From Haemonchus contortus (lineage: Eukaryota > Nematoda > Chromadorea > Rhabditida > Trichostrongylidae), in NCBI GenBank assembly GCA_000469685.2, contig LS997565.1:39485519-39549518 (forward strand): a stretch of 64,000 bases of DNA, read 5' to 3'. Every line of letters begins with the position of its first letter. Position 1 is the first letter of the stretch. Under the pieces are notes generated by a model. That model did no database searches and had not been told where the DNA came from. It saw only the letters and a program-made list of their open reading frames with translations. Both the position numbers and the translations under genes were made by a program. Below are positions 22,793 through 35,056 of this stretch, one piece after another.

Positions 22793-25689
22793 AACACTTT
22801 GTCGCATATCTCATGGCCAATGACCGCTTGACATTACTAGTGTGGCATGGACTCGCTGAGCTTGTCGATCCTCTTCTGGGAAAAGTTCTTTTCCATACAG
22901 AAGTGTGCGTCGGCGTTTGATTCGAAGACGATGTTACCTAAAAGCTGCTCACTTTACCTACAGATTGAGTTTCCCTCCGAAAGTTCGAATTTTACAAAAG
23001 TTTTGAAAAAGTGAAAATGCATATTTCTGTGAATGGTACATACCTTCTCTGTAGAGTTGAGATGTACTAGCAGGTTTTTGGACTCAAAGAAAGACGAAGA
23101 ATAATGTATGCTGATTTTTGTTTCATTACTATCCCATTTTTAGCCTCAAGGATCAAGAATTATTAAATTATAGTGAACGAATTAGTTTTTCCTAGAACAA
23201 AACGAGCTTTTCAAAGTACTTCATACAAATTATTGAATGAATTATGACAAATAACTATAATAATAACTACAAAGTCACATTAGGAATAAAAGCGTCTCAA
23301 ATTTGTTCGTCAGCGTGAAAGTACTGTCTACCGACCCTTGCATTTATGACTATTCCTATTGTAAGGGTTAGAGAGAGCTAGAGCTAAAAAATAATTACTG
23401 TCCCATTCCTTCTTCTCAAAGCCTTGTCATTCCTTTTTTCTCTTGTTCCTGTTTCTCGTTTCTTTTTTGATTGGTTGTATGGGATAGGTATAGGATTTTT
23501 TTCTTGAAAATTTTGAGAAAAAAATTACTAGAGGTTTCTTACGACAAGGTGCTCATACTGTGCTTTATTCGGTACAACACGTTTAGGGGTTACTGTATCA
23601 CACATTCACGAGACGCTAAAATCACTTTATTTTTTTATCCTCGCCCACTTCCTCTCCCTTCTCGTCTTCTCTCGCTTACTCTATCTCATCTTTCCGCACT
23701 TTGAAGGCGAGTTAGAAGGAGTTTTCTAGAAACTTTTCGTGCCATCGAGATAGCATGGTTCTTCCCTCCCCGTATCTACTACTGTCTACCTAATGTAGGT
23801 CAAAATGTATAATAGCATTTCCCCTCAAAAGCCCCACAAATCCCGTTTGCTCTCACTGAACCGAGTAGGGTAGGGCATTCGACTCAGGTCACTTCAGTCC
23901 ACTGCACGGAGATGCCATGATGGAGGCTTTGCCAACTTCATCTTTTCTACCTAGAGTGTCGGTATACCCGTGAATCAATGCGCCGGCAAACTCTCACAAT
24001 CCCTCAAATGACAGCAGGGCGAAATGGGTGTGGGGTGGCATGAGATGTCTTATCGGTCTCAATATGTAGCTCAGGATCATGTCTCTCACAAACATTTGTG
24101 ACCAGTGCATCGCTACGATTCGAATTTTCTCATTTATCATACTCGTTCGTCCTCTACGGTTCCATTTTGTTTGGAATTCAACAGACCAAATGACCGACAC
24201 CCCCTGCTTTCAAGCCTTTTTCCTCACTGCGCCAATGCATGCTTGTTTTATGTTTGGCATTTTTGTAAAACTTTACTTCATCGTGTTTTTCTCTTTCCTT
24301 CTTACCTTCTTGCTAGAGGACGGTCTCATTGCAGCACTAAATAACAGCCTTATAATGACGAGTTACGGAGTAACTGAGTAAACAAAATTCCCAAAGCTTG
24401 TATTTCGAGCCAAGTCATAATTCGTCATCATACGCTGCAATTTGAATTGTCTTTGCCACCATTCTTTTTTGTAAACCTACTTTCAAACCCTACAATCTCA
24501 TGCTTTGAAGGAATGATTACTGGTCGTTATCCTGAATCCTCAGACAGCTAACCTTCATATCTCAAAGTTAATAAAGGGGGCTCTCTCTATAGTCTTTCCA
24601 TAATGACACACAATTCTTTAATTGTAATTCTTCTTAATTCTTTCTAATTGATAATTCTTTTGATAATTTCTATGTTTAAACCGTTAATTCTGCTTAATAG
24701 TTGATTGAGACCGTTAATCTCAAGTAATAAGCGCCCAATTGTAGATCGAAAGTCATACCCAGAATACAGTATCACTTAATTCCATCAATGTGCATGGTAT
24801 CCACCGATTTTGCTGCAAGCTCGTCCGGAGTTGATCCCACCTCTCTGAGAGGTTCTATGAGATCAAAACAGGCTTCGAAGTGCAAGGGTTCGCTTTTGCA
24901 TTCCAATAACTCGTTCCTTTGCGTAGTTTGTTCGAAGAGTCCTCTTTGGGAGGCTTCCAGATCCTCAGAAATACTGCGATGAATTAGCTCTTCCGCACCT
25001 ACTGTGTATTTCTTCCTTAGCTATTTGAGCGGCATTTCAGTCCTCTCTGGAAAAGAATTGATGAAATCACTTCATACCACATCACTTTTACTGCCATGGA
25101 AGTTACATCGCTAGCCCTCAGTTTATTGAAGGGCCACACTAAGAACGCGGACGAGTTCTCATTATTCCCACGACTACTGTTTTGATAGTAATTGAAATTG
25201 AAAAGCTTAAAGACCTCTATTTTTACGAAGCTGGACGATGACCTTATCTTTTCGAATAGTCTTACACGAAGTACCAGAGGCCTACAGTAGCTTTGCGCTT
25301 TTCTTGCAATTTAGGGTGAATGCTCGAAGAAATTTCAGATTTATTGGAATCAAAATTCAAATGCGAATTGTCTTTCTCCAACTTGACATGGTTTGCGACA
25401 GAGACGAATGGTGAAATTACTTATGCCCGCTCAAGTAACGGGAAGGCTGATGAAACAGGGGCGCAATATTCTGATTACATTCGTCACGAACCGCTTTACA
25501 CCGTGCGACGTAGTACTCCGTAGGTTCAGCCTTCACATGGCAGTTCTATACAGTACTATCTAGGGTACTTCTGTGAGCACTTGGGTCTGTTCTGGGCTAT
25601 TTCTCTGTGGGACCTGCAGGTTGGCATGCTGATTGTATGCTGACTACAATTAATGATATACCGAAGCAGACAGACAAATCAATTGGTTA

Positions 25690-25930
25690 ACTAAAAGGAT
25701 AGGAAGGATTTCGGGGTTCGATCAATCTCGTCTGAGGGATGCATTCGACGACTTCCCTTCAGAATCGTAGTGGGTATTAAATGCGTGTGTGGTCTATACA
25801 ATGACTTGCGTTGGCCTGCCGATGTACAAGTCAGTGCTTTTATCCTCCCAGACGTGTCTGGTACCACTTATCCCAACCCGGGGATGGTAGACTTACTTGA
25901 CCTGGGATGATATCGATACGGCACCCGAAC
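25690..25930 (-). repeat. tRNA-derived SINE, family A, degraded
   Basis: TCAATCTCGTCTGAGGGATGC, GCCGATGTACAAGTCAGTGC and CTCCCAGACG...GGTACCA match the complement of the family A body. The Pol III box end (25890-25930) is heavily mutated. Confidence 0.7.
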
Positions 25931-26425
25931 CCATGTCCATGCATTCACCGAACTGATTCACTACTTATTGAAAGTTTTTTTTAAATGAGCCCTCATAGCT
26001 TCTATAGTATAAACTCGAGAAAGCGATAGTGCATTACGGTACTCCCTGCTGTAGGTTGAAAGAAGACTGATGTTTTTTTTGCAGTTTTCCATGTACTTGT
26101 GTCATCATAATCAATGTTCACCACTAATTTTGAATGAGTATGAATTCAATGCTAATAAATAAGAGAATAATGAGAATACATGAGAATAATAAGAATACAA
26201 TGTTGTAGTGAGGCTGCATGAAAGGCTCATTAGGGCGTACGTCATAAAATGATCTTGAATTTTGCTTCTATTAGATATATTATCCACTGACTGAAATGGA
26301 TTTTCACATTGAATGCACTTCCATATTATAAATCCTTTGTTACGTCATCATTTTTCGATTTCCGTCAAACAATCCAGAAACAATTTTTGAATTTAAATTG
26401 AAGTTTTGAAATAAATTTTTCAGTG

Positions 26426-29400
26426 ATGAGCGACCATCAGCAACCTCCGAATGCGCTGACATACGACCTACTCGAAAATGAGGGTAGTCGAAGCTCGCTG
26501 ATAGTTCAACATCTCTGTTACGAGGTTCGTGGCAAAGTAACTTTGATGAAAGATTACTTAATGTTCCGAAAGTAATGTTCCAAGTTGTTTTGTTTGTCTG
26601 CTCATTTCAGTCCTTAATGTACCTAGTCCTATATAAGATTGCTGGACAAACCCGGGTATTAAATAACTCAGTATTGCTCACCTGAGCGAACGGAAGTTTT
26701 TGCAAAAATTGAAGTGCATGCACCATAGCTGCGTCAGAGGCAGATTTCCATCATTCATTCTGAGCATTGGCACTACCTGCGAAAATCATAACTGTGCTAG
26801 CAGTAGACGTGTAGGAGCCTTGATGAAGCACACTTCTGTCAGGGTTCAACGACTGAATGAGCTCACCCTTGAAGGAGAATTCGAATCCTATGACTCAGGG
26901 AATATCGGAGCCCACTTCCGAGAACATCCCCTTCTCCAGCTGCAGAAAAATGAAAACCCGGCAATCACTGAAAAGAAGCTCGTTCTGTAATCCAGGAATG
27001 TAATCAGGGAAGTAGAAGGATCGAGAGCTCCATGCCCGCTCATAGTACCTTTTTGTTGAGTCGTATGTGTGACGGTTGTTCGGAGGCATTTGTATGTGTC
27101 TTCGGGTTACTGTATAAAACAGTCTCGGACCTTCAAAATCCGTCTTGTCACATGTTGAGGAAAGGGCCTTCCTTAGGGGAGACTTCGTAGCGTTAAACCC
27201 GGCATGAGCGATTTTGTGCATATTATTTCGTAAATGAGCTTCTCCCCCTTTCCATGAATCTCTCTCATAATCTGATTATGACGTAATCAAACTGTAAAAG
27301 AATATCTTATAGTATCCTATACCTGAGAACCTTCTGGTGTGCGACTGAACCTATTCAATAATGGGATTCGTTTAGCTTGGCTACCCTGAGAACCTTCTGG
27401 TGTGCGACTGAACCTATTCAATAATGGGATTCGTTTAGCTTGGCTACCACTTGATTTCAAACCGGCTTTACCGAGTCTTTCAAGTGATACAAGTCATCGA
27501 ATGCATTGTCGCTCTTATTGCTCTACCTGTGGTCCACTACAAATTCCTTATACGATCAGCTCTTCATATCAACCTCAAGGTACTCATTAGTTACTTATTC
27601 AAATGCTGCTTTCACCAAAGTTGCTTATTGATCAAGCAGAGTACGATCAATGATGAAAGCTTTTTCTTTGTTGTAATGCATATTAGTAAAGTCCGCAAAT
27701 GACAGTTCAAAAGCCAATTTGATTCAGCTTAGCGACATTTGACACATTTCAGTTTTGGGCTAATCTTCTTATATAATAATGTCAACACTTCTAATTTGTC
27801 GACTCAGTTGGCGTTCTATGCCATCTACGACTACGACAGAAGCTTCCTTCCAAATTCCGAAAGTGATTTTCTTGTAAAAGAAAAGTTTTCAAATTTTCAA
27901 GGAATACTCACCATCTTTAGATATTAATTTTTCGCTTTTATTGAAACCTGCTAACACCTCTTCCATTTCTGATATATCTTTAATTAGTATTCGTCATGTA
28001 CATAGGTGTTCGTGTACTATTCACTCACCTGATGAACGGTGCGTCACGGAATTCACGTAGAGTTCTTTTTCCATTTGCTTCTAAATGACGAGCGTAGGTC
28101 TATTCAGGATGCGGACCTCAAAACGTGAACTCAGTTTTTGATTCAAAAAAGCTCTCAGCATGACTTTTACGTCTGTCAAGATGTTAGATTTCCCTTTAAA
28201 TCTTATAAACACCATACTATTATAGGCACTGCTATGCTTACATTTCCATGTTGGTATGGTCTACGTTCTAACAGTCCTCACCAGTAAAGTAAGTATTCTT
28301 GTAGAAATTTCATAATTTTTCTATATTTCAAAATGCTGCTATCTCTGAGCTTCATTCCAACTTGTTTGTCATGTGTACTTTCGAAGCTCTTGATACTCCA
28401 CTATATTGGTTAGCTTTCGGCATATAATGCCTTCTTCAGATCTTGTCAGATTTACAGTAGCGACAAGACTGCTCGCGGCATCGTTTTTCGTAGATTCGAG
28501 GAGATGTCAGGAGATCCTTCTGTGTAGGGGGAGGTCGGAAAACAAATCGAATAGGAAGCTGGGAGTTCTTCACGACGTGGTTTACCTCACGTGCCATTTT
28601 GACAAAATCAAGGCACCGTCTACTTGATTCAATGCGGAGGATGTGGAGAGAAGTACGTTGGGGAGACCGCAAGACCCTTGAAGATCCGCCTGGACGAACA
28701 TAGAAGAGCGTTGGCTAATCCCGCTGCCTACCCACACAGCAGCTTCTCCAGGCACCGTACAATCAGGCATGAGAAGGAGAACGCTCCATCTTTCGATGTG
28801 AGTGTTTTGCATAGACATTTGGTACGGCCTCTGGAAAGGAAAATCATGGAGGCACGGGAAATATACCGTATCCGACCGGAAATCAAGGCAAAGGAGGAGA
28901 TGCGTGACCTCCTGAGACTGATTGAATGATAACGCTCCGTCGCCTCAGGAGAAGAGCGGCCTCATTTTTCTTTCAAGTTCCCCGCCAATAGGTCCTCTTC
29001 CCCAACATTTCTGGTTGGTTTGATAGGATCCTATGTGTTCTATGTAGTATGTAGTAACTGATTATTGACTGATTGTTTGCAACTATGTATTGTAAAGTTA
29101 AGGTCTGAAGAAGGCATTATATGCCGAAGGCTAACCAATAAAGTGGAGTATCAAGAGCTTCGAAAATACACATAAAGAACAATTTATCTATAATTTGATA
29201 TGCGAATGGGCTTTTTTAGGGGGAAGAATAAGGTTCGGAGGGGTAACATCATCTTCCCTATGAAGTCCCTCCATATAAAGTCTTAACTTGCATAAGACTG
29301 CCATTGCTTGGATGTAAGTCATCAAAGAGGGATAGGAGCAAGCAACTTTGAGAGTTGCTTTGGGAGAAGCCGCCTTTGCGACGGAACGGGATAAATCATT

Positions 29401-32176
29401 ACCGGCTAGACTTACCTTGCTACCCCTCATGACGAAGGATCTTTAGGATGATTTAACAAATCAAAAACTGTGTGTTTATAAACTGTTACAGCTATATGAA
29501 TTTACACTATGGACGACATACCGTAATCCATGTGATATGTTTCCTTCACGGATTGCGTACACCATCTACGGTATCGCCGAAGTGTACTGCCTGATGCATA
29601 TGCTCAGCTTGCAATTCGTGATAAGTATCGAACGTACTGTGGCTACTATATATGTCGATACATACGAGTCTTGTAGAAAGACTTTTGCCATATTGTTTGT
29701 AACTGCTACGGTACGTTATTTGGTTCTAAACTCTAGAATTTGGTTCAATTCCTTAAGCTCAATCATAGAAGTTTGTGAAAATTGATCCCTTTCAAACATG
29801 GTATTGACAGAACTGAAGGAAGCTTTTTCTTGTGAGTCAATCCTAATTCTGAGGTACCCGTAGTATAGATTGGGATTGGTTCATCGGTAACGAAGAAAGA
29901 TCATCGATTTCAAGAAAAATATGGCTCCTCAAAAGAAGGGAATTAGAGGTTGGACGAGATTGCCATAACGGAAATAACGTGGAAGGGGTATCTGGACGAG
30001 ATCTCAGTTGATGAGATCAAAGAGCTGACTACATCAAGATAGAACTGTATAGGACTGTGCTCCACTGCCGCTATGGGTCATTACAAGTTGTTTGAACTTT
30101 CCACATGGGTTTCCTCATGATCGGCGCAGCCTCTACAATGCCGGTGAAAGTCGTTGGAGGACATCCATGGGCGAATCTTCTGGCCTTTATAACTCCCTAA
30201 TATGCCGTTTTCCTAATACATAGTGCCAGATATGGTATACGCGAGGCCTCAAATTCATCCTGTGGGGGATCTTAGAAACCATTTTCAAGGTGAACTGTGC
30301 CTTTAATATGCCTAAATATATTTGCATTTTGGAGTAGGTAACATCAGTGGGGTATATCATCAGCCATTTTCATCGCAGACTGTGCCTTTAACATTGAAAC
30401 AAGGCTCTCGTTAAATAGCTATACCTGATAAGCTATGAATTTCAGTTTGTCATACCTGGAGCAATGATACTCTATATATACAAAGGTGTAGCGTTCACCG
30501 AGCCAAATATATGCTGCTTCACAGATCAGTCAATGGTAAAGGACAAAATCAACGAAATGTCGGTGCTCGCAATACTTTTTAGTTTTGTCAGTCTGGCAAT
30601 GCAGCGGACTCTATCTGTGATAAACAAAAGAAGAAGAACAACGTAGGTTTCATTGATACTATGTAATGATCGCCCCTTCAATGAAATTTGGTCGACTTGG
30701 AACTGATAGCAAATTGTAGAGCCTGAAACGAGGGTGAGGACGCAATGTTTGCTGGTATTGTATTGATGTAAACTGATACAGACGGCACTGAAAGATAAGA
30801 CTGACTGGTAAGAGAGGACTGCAGAATCTTCCAGGCTATGGGGTTGAGAAGCTTAGGCCCACGTGTTAGATATCGTTGAGCAATCACGTTTTACTTCAGT
30901 TTTTCACTGAGGATAGTAACGTCATCGAAGCTTATTTGGCAGTCACGTCTTGGCTCCCAAATGGGAAGGTTATCTATCATACCGGCAGTCACAATTTATG
31001 AACAGCTTCAAACAGTTGGGGCAGCGCAGAAAGAAGGAGTATGGGTGAGGAGAAAGTAAGGGAGAGTTGTCTTCACCAGATTATTGTGCAGAATTGTGAG
31101 CCTGTGTAACTGCTATGGTACGATGGGCCAACTAGCACGATGCCCTTAGAGTAGGACGCTTTGGAAAGTGACACATGAATCAGTAGCTAGGGTTGTGCAA
31201 TTTTACAATTGAAAACTCATTCTGAATGGGCACGAATGGGCACTATATGAATACCCACCGCGTTGCATTCGATCTTTCTCGCCCAGTAATTCTACAAAGC
31301 CTCTATTACAGATTAATCACTAAACCGCTAACGACAAGATATCAGTTGCACGAGAATATCGCCGGCACCAGTCTTGCCTCAGGTCTTCAGATTTTAGAGG
31401 TAAAATAGCACTTTTATACGTTCTGATTTGGTGGAAATTCGATCTCAAACTTACTGCTTGCGAGTAATTTTATATTTTATTTATTTTTTTTTATTTTAAG
31501 TGACTGATGTTCACAGCATTCGATGAGAATGTAGACAAAACGAAATGGGCAAAGTGGAGGAATCACCAGAAAAATCGAGGAATTGACTGATGTTTTTTTA
31601 GACAACGCTTTTACAATGAACAGTCTGCTTTTCTTGACAGCCAGACTTTAGTCCATTAGATGACCGGAAATTTTATTGTTCCACCTCAAGAGCAGGAATA
31701 CCGTTTTTTTCTTTCGAAGGTCTTCCAAAATTAGGGGCCTATTATCGGGCCTTGATGTGGCCATTCTATAAGGTTTCTTCTACTTCCCATCTTCATACGA
31801 TCATATCGAATGCTGTCCTAATTGCGGATATTGTCGTTCAGGTGTCTTCATCAATTTTATACGCAATATTAACGTTGATATGCAGTGAACTCCACTTGGG
31901 ACTAGTTACCAATGAACGGGACACGAATTTGATCGCCAAGGAAGGCTGCTATGTATGTTGCTTCGAATCTACTCAGCACTTGAAGGGAATGGTACTCGAA
32001 AATGGCTATTCTTGCAGATCATTCCACTAGCCGTGGCGATTCTTCCTTTTCTGGCTCTACACCTCCTTCGAAAAAGGAAAAGAATCAGATGCAATCTGAT
32101 TCAGCAATCAGTCACGCGTCCTAAATCCGACGATATGGTTCTCTATGCAGACATGTTGAAAAGACAATGGGAATAG
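26426..32176 (+). CDS. Serpentine chemoreceptor, Sra-superfamily type (8 exons)
   Basis: Predicted seven-helix G-protein-coupled chemoreceptor of about 358 residues, presumably in sensory neuron membranes. Exons: 26426-26524, 27439-27579, 28226-28288, 29492-29710, 30446-30642, 31312-31399, 31842-31952, 32018-32176; all phases agree. The start codon follows TTTTTCAG by two bases, as at trans-splice sites. Motifs: LHINLK ending helix 1, a short helix-2 exon, SIERTVAT with a following YE after helix 3, RYQLHEN before helix 6, and a C-terminal tail ending KRQWE. This pattern is typical of the sra/srab/srb/sre receptors; sre is my best guess. The least certain exon is the seventh: an alternative acceptor at 31641 is also in frame but adds a non-hydrophobic stretch. 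Introns contain a 63-bp duplication, Penelope-like fragments and TIR elements. No disabling lesion was seen. Confidence 0.82.
27322..27447 (+). repeat. 63-bp perfect tandem duplication at a splice acceptor
   Basis: Copies 27322-27384 and 27385-27447. Each contains the acceptor ATTCGTTTAG followed by CTTGGCTACC. The second copy is the acceptor of receptor exon 2 (exon starts 27439). Splicing at the first copy (27376) would meet an in-frame TGA within about 12 codons. Confidence 0.9.
28371..29173. mobile_element. Penelope-like element fragments, head to head
   Basis: The ends form an inverted repeat of about 65-70 bp (28371-28440 and 29104-29173; TTCGAAGCTCTTGATACTCC and its complement). The right part, plus strand, encodes a GIY-YIG domain and a 3' tail. 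The left part, minus strand (about 28371-28620), encodes the linker normally found just before the endonuclease (RFVFRPPPTQKDLL, then CREQSCRYC) and then passes straight into the same 3' tail without the endonuclease. This is a composite of two 3' fragments, lying in intron 3 of the receptor gene. No reverse-transcriptase domain is present. Confidence 0.75.
28615..28929 (+). pseudogene. GIY-YIG endonuclease domain of a Penelope-like element
   Basis: Open frame of about 105 codons ending TGA at 28929. Key residues: VYLIQC and KYVGET form the GIY...YIG pair, with the conserved Arg and His in RLDEHRR and a Glu in the downstream helix region (RKIMEAREIY). This is the C-terminal nuclease of Penelope-like retroelements, which nicks DNA to prime reverse transcription. 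The reverse transcriptase that should precede it is missing, so this is a 5'-truncated copy and not a host gene. Confidence 0.8.
29850..30304 (+). mobile_element. TIR element in receptor intron 4
   Basis: Carries the family interior (AAGAAAAATATGGCTCCTC, TCTGGACGAGATCTCAGTTG, GCAGCCTCTACAATGCCGG) and the right end AAGGTGAACTGTGCCTTTAA. The left terminal repeat is eroded: only TTCTGAGGTACC remains. Confidence 0.8.
30335..30389 (+). mobile_element. TIR element right-end fragment
   Basis: GCCATTTTCATCGCAGACTGTGCCTTTAAC matches the family's right end. It lies just after the 29850-30304 copy and has no left part. Confidence 0.55.
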
Positions 32177-34102
32177 ATATCTATTTATGATTGTCATTGC
32201 TGTTTAGACGTATCGATGAAAAGAACGGATAACAATAGCTAAATGAACTTTTAATCCATTTTTAACATTTGTACTTATAAACCCAATGCACATTCAGACC
32301 AACAATCCAAACTTTGACACCTGAGTCCACGATCGGTTATTAGTTCCGTGCTGGGGGTCTGAAATGACATTGGGTTAATGTTCATGAAAGCAAAATGAGA
32401 AAACTTTTCAACACCTTCCTTAACATGCTTTAGCATCGTTGGTGTTGTAGGGCATCATTGAGCTGAATCGATTAAAAGTGTTATCAAACCCGCGCATTAT
32501 ACGTAGCTTTATTAGAATAATACCCAGAGGCTTCGATGAACTCGAACCTTTGGTGTTCAGTTCCGTCTTCCAATAAATCTATTTATCTAGGGACGTTTCT
32601 CGACGGTCTACGGGGACATCTACAGCAAGAGGCGATCATCTACAACATTGACTAAGCGAGTGAAGTGGCTTGGTCGTTAAAAAAAAAAAGCCGACGAGCA
32701 ATTGTTCCCAATCCGAAATTTGGTGAATGGGTCATAGTATATCTTAAAAAGAAAATGATAGCATCCGTTGCACTAAATGCATTACTTCAGTAACATGGAG
32801 ATTCTTGAAGTAGCTAGTTTCGTTGGTATAGTGAAATGCAGTGGCAAAAAGAAGAGCACCCGACTACCTTGCTATTTCGAACTCGTCCAGTTTTGTGAGA
32901 TTCTGCCTTCTCAAAGGGCAACCAGCCACAAATGACCTATCAAGTCAACTCCGTTTCACTTTGCAGTATTCTTATCGTCCCGATATAGAAGGCCAGTTCT
33001 CAAATGAGTAGTTCCACTTCTGTGCGTTGATGAACGCCTACAGGTTCGGCAAAACTGCATTGTCAAACAGAATGGGATCATAAGTGTATCATAGTTAGTA
33101 CTTCACTGTAGATTCATTTCAGATAGTATCAAAAGACGTGAATGTAGCTTTCACTGGGAAAATTTTTTCGGAAATCCGCTGAGAAAGGGAACCAGTAAAC
33201 TCAACGGAACAGCCATCTAATTGGAGAACACCAGTTTATGTCTATTCATTAGTTTCGCATTATTTTCATGTGCGAGCAAGAACAATGATGAACAGTTCAA
33301 AACCGTGCCTTTATTTACTCTGAAGTGCCCTTTTTTGCGCTTTCCTACACTCCCGGCCTCGATAGGGATTTTAAACTCACTGAGTTTTTTCTGGTTCGGT
33401 GGTATGCTATCGAATCTTCACCTACTAGTGAAGCCCACGGTTGACATGGTCTAACGTTTGTTGAGCCGACGACCGCGCTTCCGGGATGAATTCATCTCAT
33501 TTCATTTCAATTCATGTGGTGCAAATGACTATGAATCACAATAGGGCACTGCACCGTCCATGTGCAAATGAAAACGCATTATCGGATCCATTACGGATCA
33601 ATCTCTGGGAATCGTTTTATGACAGTAGTTTTCCATAAACTGAACGGCATGACATTCAGTTCGATTTTGATTGATCATTGAGAACCGTATTTATATTGGG
33701 AGTTGGGCGCCACAGCTTCATTGTATACTTCAAACTCCAATAATTCTAGTCAAATACTTATGCTCTCATTCCAATCTCAATGGTCCCTATTCGGTAAAAG
33801 GATGCTCTCCATTTCCTTTTCCTTTCATTTTTATTCATTTAGCATTCTTATTTCGATGGAATTTGACATTTCCAGCAAAAGGAATTAAGTAATGATTGTA
33901 GTATTAGAAAATAACACAGTCAAATGAAATCTCCACAAACCACAGAAGTCGAGGCCATACAATGCCGCAACACCCATCTTTGTTTACCCCGCTCCCTGCA
34001 CCCTGGCCCCTTCCACTCTCATACCCTTTCTAGTACATCACATGGACATATAAAAAACTACAGCGCGAATTGCCACTCAATCACCCTTTTTTGACCCCTC
34101 AA
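32177..34102. other. Intergenic, no feature supported
   Basis: Space between the receptor gene and the next TIR element. A plus-strand frame at 33221-33454 has a hydrophobic N-terminus (MENTSLCLFISFALFSCASK) but no splice or family support and is not called. Confidence 0.4.
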
Positions 34103-34546
34103 AGACACAGTTCACGATAATTTTGAGGTACTCATTTTAAGCTGAAAGTGATGTGACGATGCAAAGTAGTGCACCGGTGGCGAAGAAAGCGAGAAAATGC
34201 GATCACTTCGCGAAAAATAAGACGTTCGAAAAGTAGGGGAAATAGAGGTTGCACGAGATTACCATAACGGATTGGCATGGAAGGGTATTCGGACGAGATT
34301 CCAGTTGTTCTTATGGCACAAAGAACTGACGACATCAAGTCAAATTGTCTTAAACTGCCCTCCATTGCCGCCATGGACCATGATAAGTTCTTTTAACTTC
34401 CAACATGGAAGTCCCTTGAGATAGAGCAGCCTCTACAACGCCGTTGGGTTTTCTCGACCTGACATTGGCACATATGGTATCAAGAGGAGCTTCGAATCCA
34501 CTCGATAGGGAAATCTCAGAAACCCTTTTTTGTGAATTGTGCCTTT
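34103..34546 (+). mobile_element. TIR element (AGGCACAGTTCACG family)
   Basis: Runs from AGACACAGTTCACGATAATTT to TTTGTGAATTGTGCC, with interior blocks GCGAAAAATAAGACG, TTCGGACGAGATTCCAG and GCAGCCTCTACAACGCC. No coding capacity. Confidence 0.85.
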
Positions 34547-35056
34547 AACATTACAGTTGGTTGAATGGTGAAAAATGGAAAGAATTTTCGCCACTTCAAT
34601 CCACGAAGCATATTACGGCTCCCGTCCGGAATCAACTATCACAATAGCGATTTTGATTGAATTACAAAACAGGCCATAATTTTGGAGACTGAAAATCATA
34701 AAGTCGTTGGACTAAAACGTGGATGCTTCTGTAGAATCGCCGAAAACGTCAAAGACTCAGTGTGTTCGAAACGGCTACAGATAATGTAATGAAATGTAAC
34801 ACAATCTCTTTACGACTACCATCAATGAGCAAAAATTGTTAATGGCTTGTGAATCACAGCAATATAATTTAAAATATGCTATTATTCCGGCATTTCACAT
34901 AACAATAAAGCCAGTCCGCTGATATCGAAGCTACATTGAAAGAACCATTTCGTTTTCTAAATCGTAAGCCCTTCCTTCAGATTATGCTCGTTTTCGTTTT
35001 CTACAAAAGCTTTTCATTGGCTTACATCTGTGTACCTCTCACATTATCCCATCTAG

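Larger units (their letters stand above)
20501..25689. other. Gene-poor stretch
   Basis: Apart from a TIR-end fragment at 21897-21960 and one weak candidate exon near 22590-22792, nothing is supportable. A purine-rich run (GGGGAGGGGGG type) occurs at about 21343-21374 and pyrimidine-rich runs near 23635-23700. Confidence 0.4.

Noticed and set aside
26895..27221. 108-codon minus-strand frame in receptor intron 1
   Set aside because: Considered as a retroelement piece, but no reverse-transcriptase or endonuclease motif is visible.
31641..31841. Extended exon 7 of the receptor gene from an acceptor at 31641
   Set aside because: It is in frame, but adds about 67 residues, the first half of them polar, where the family has none; the 31842 acceptor gives a normal length.
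33221..33454. Small secreted-protein-like frame with hydrophobic N-terminus
   Set aside because: No acceptor, poly(A) signal or family resemblance; hydrophobic frames are common in T-rich DNA.
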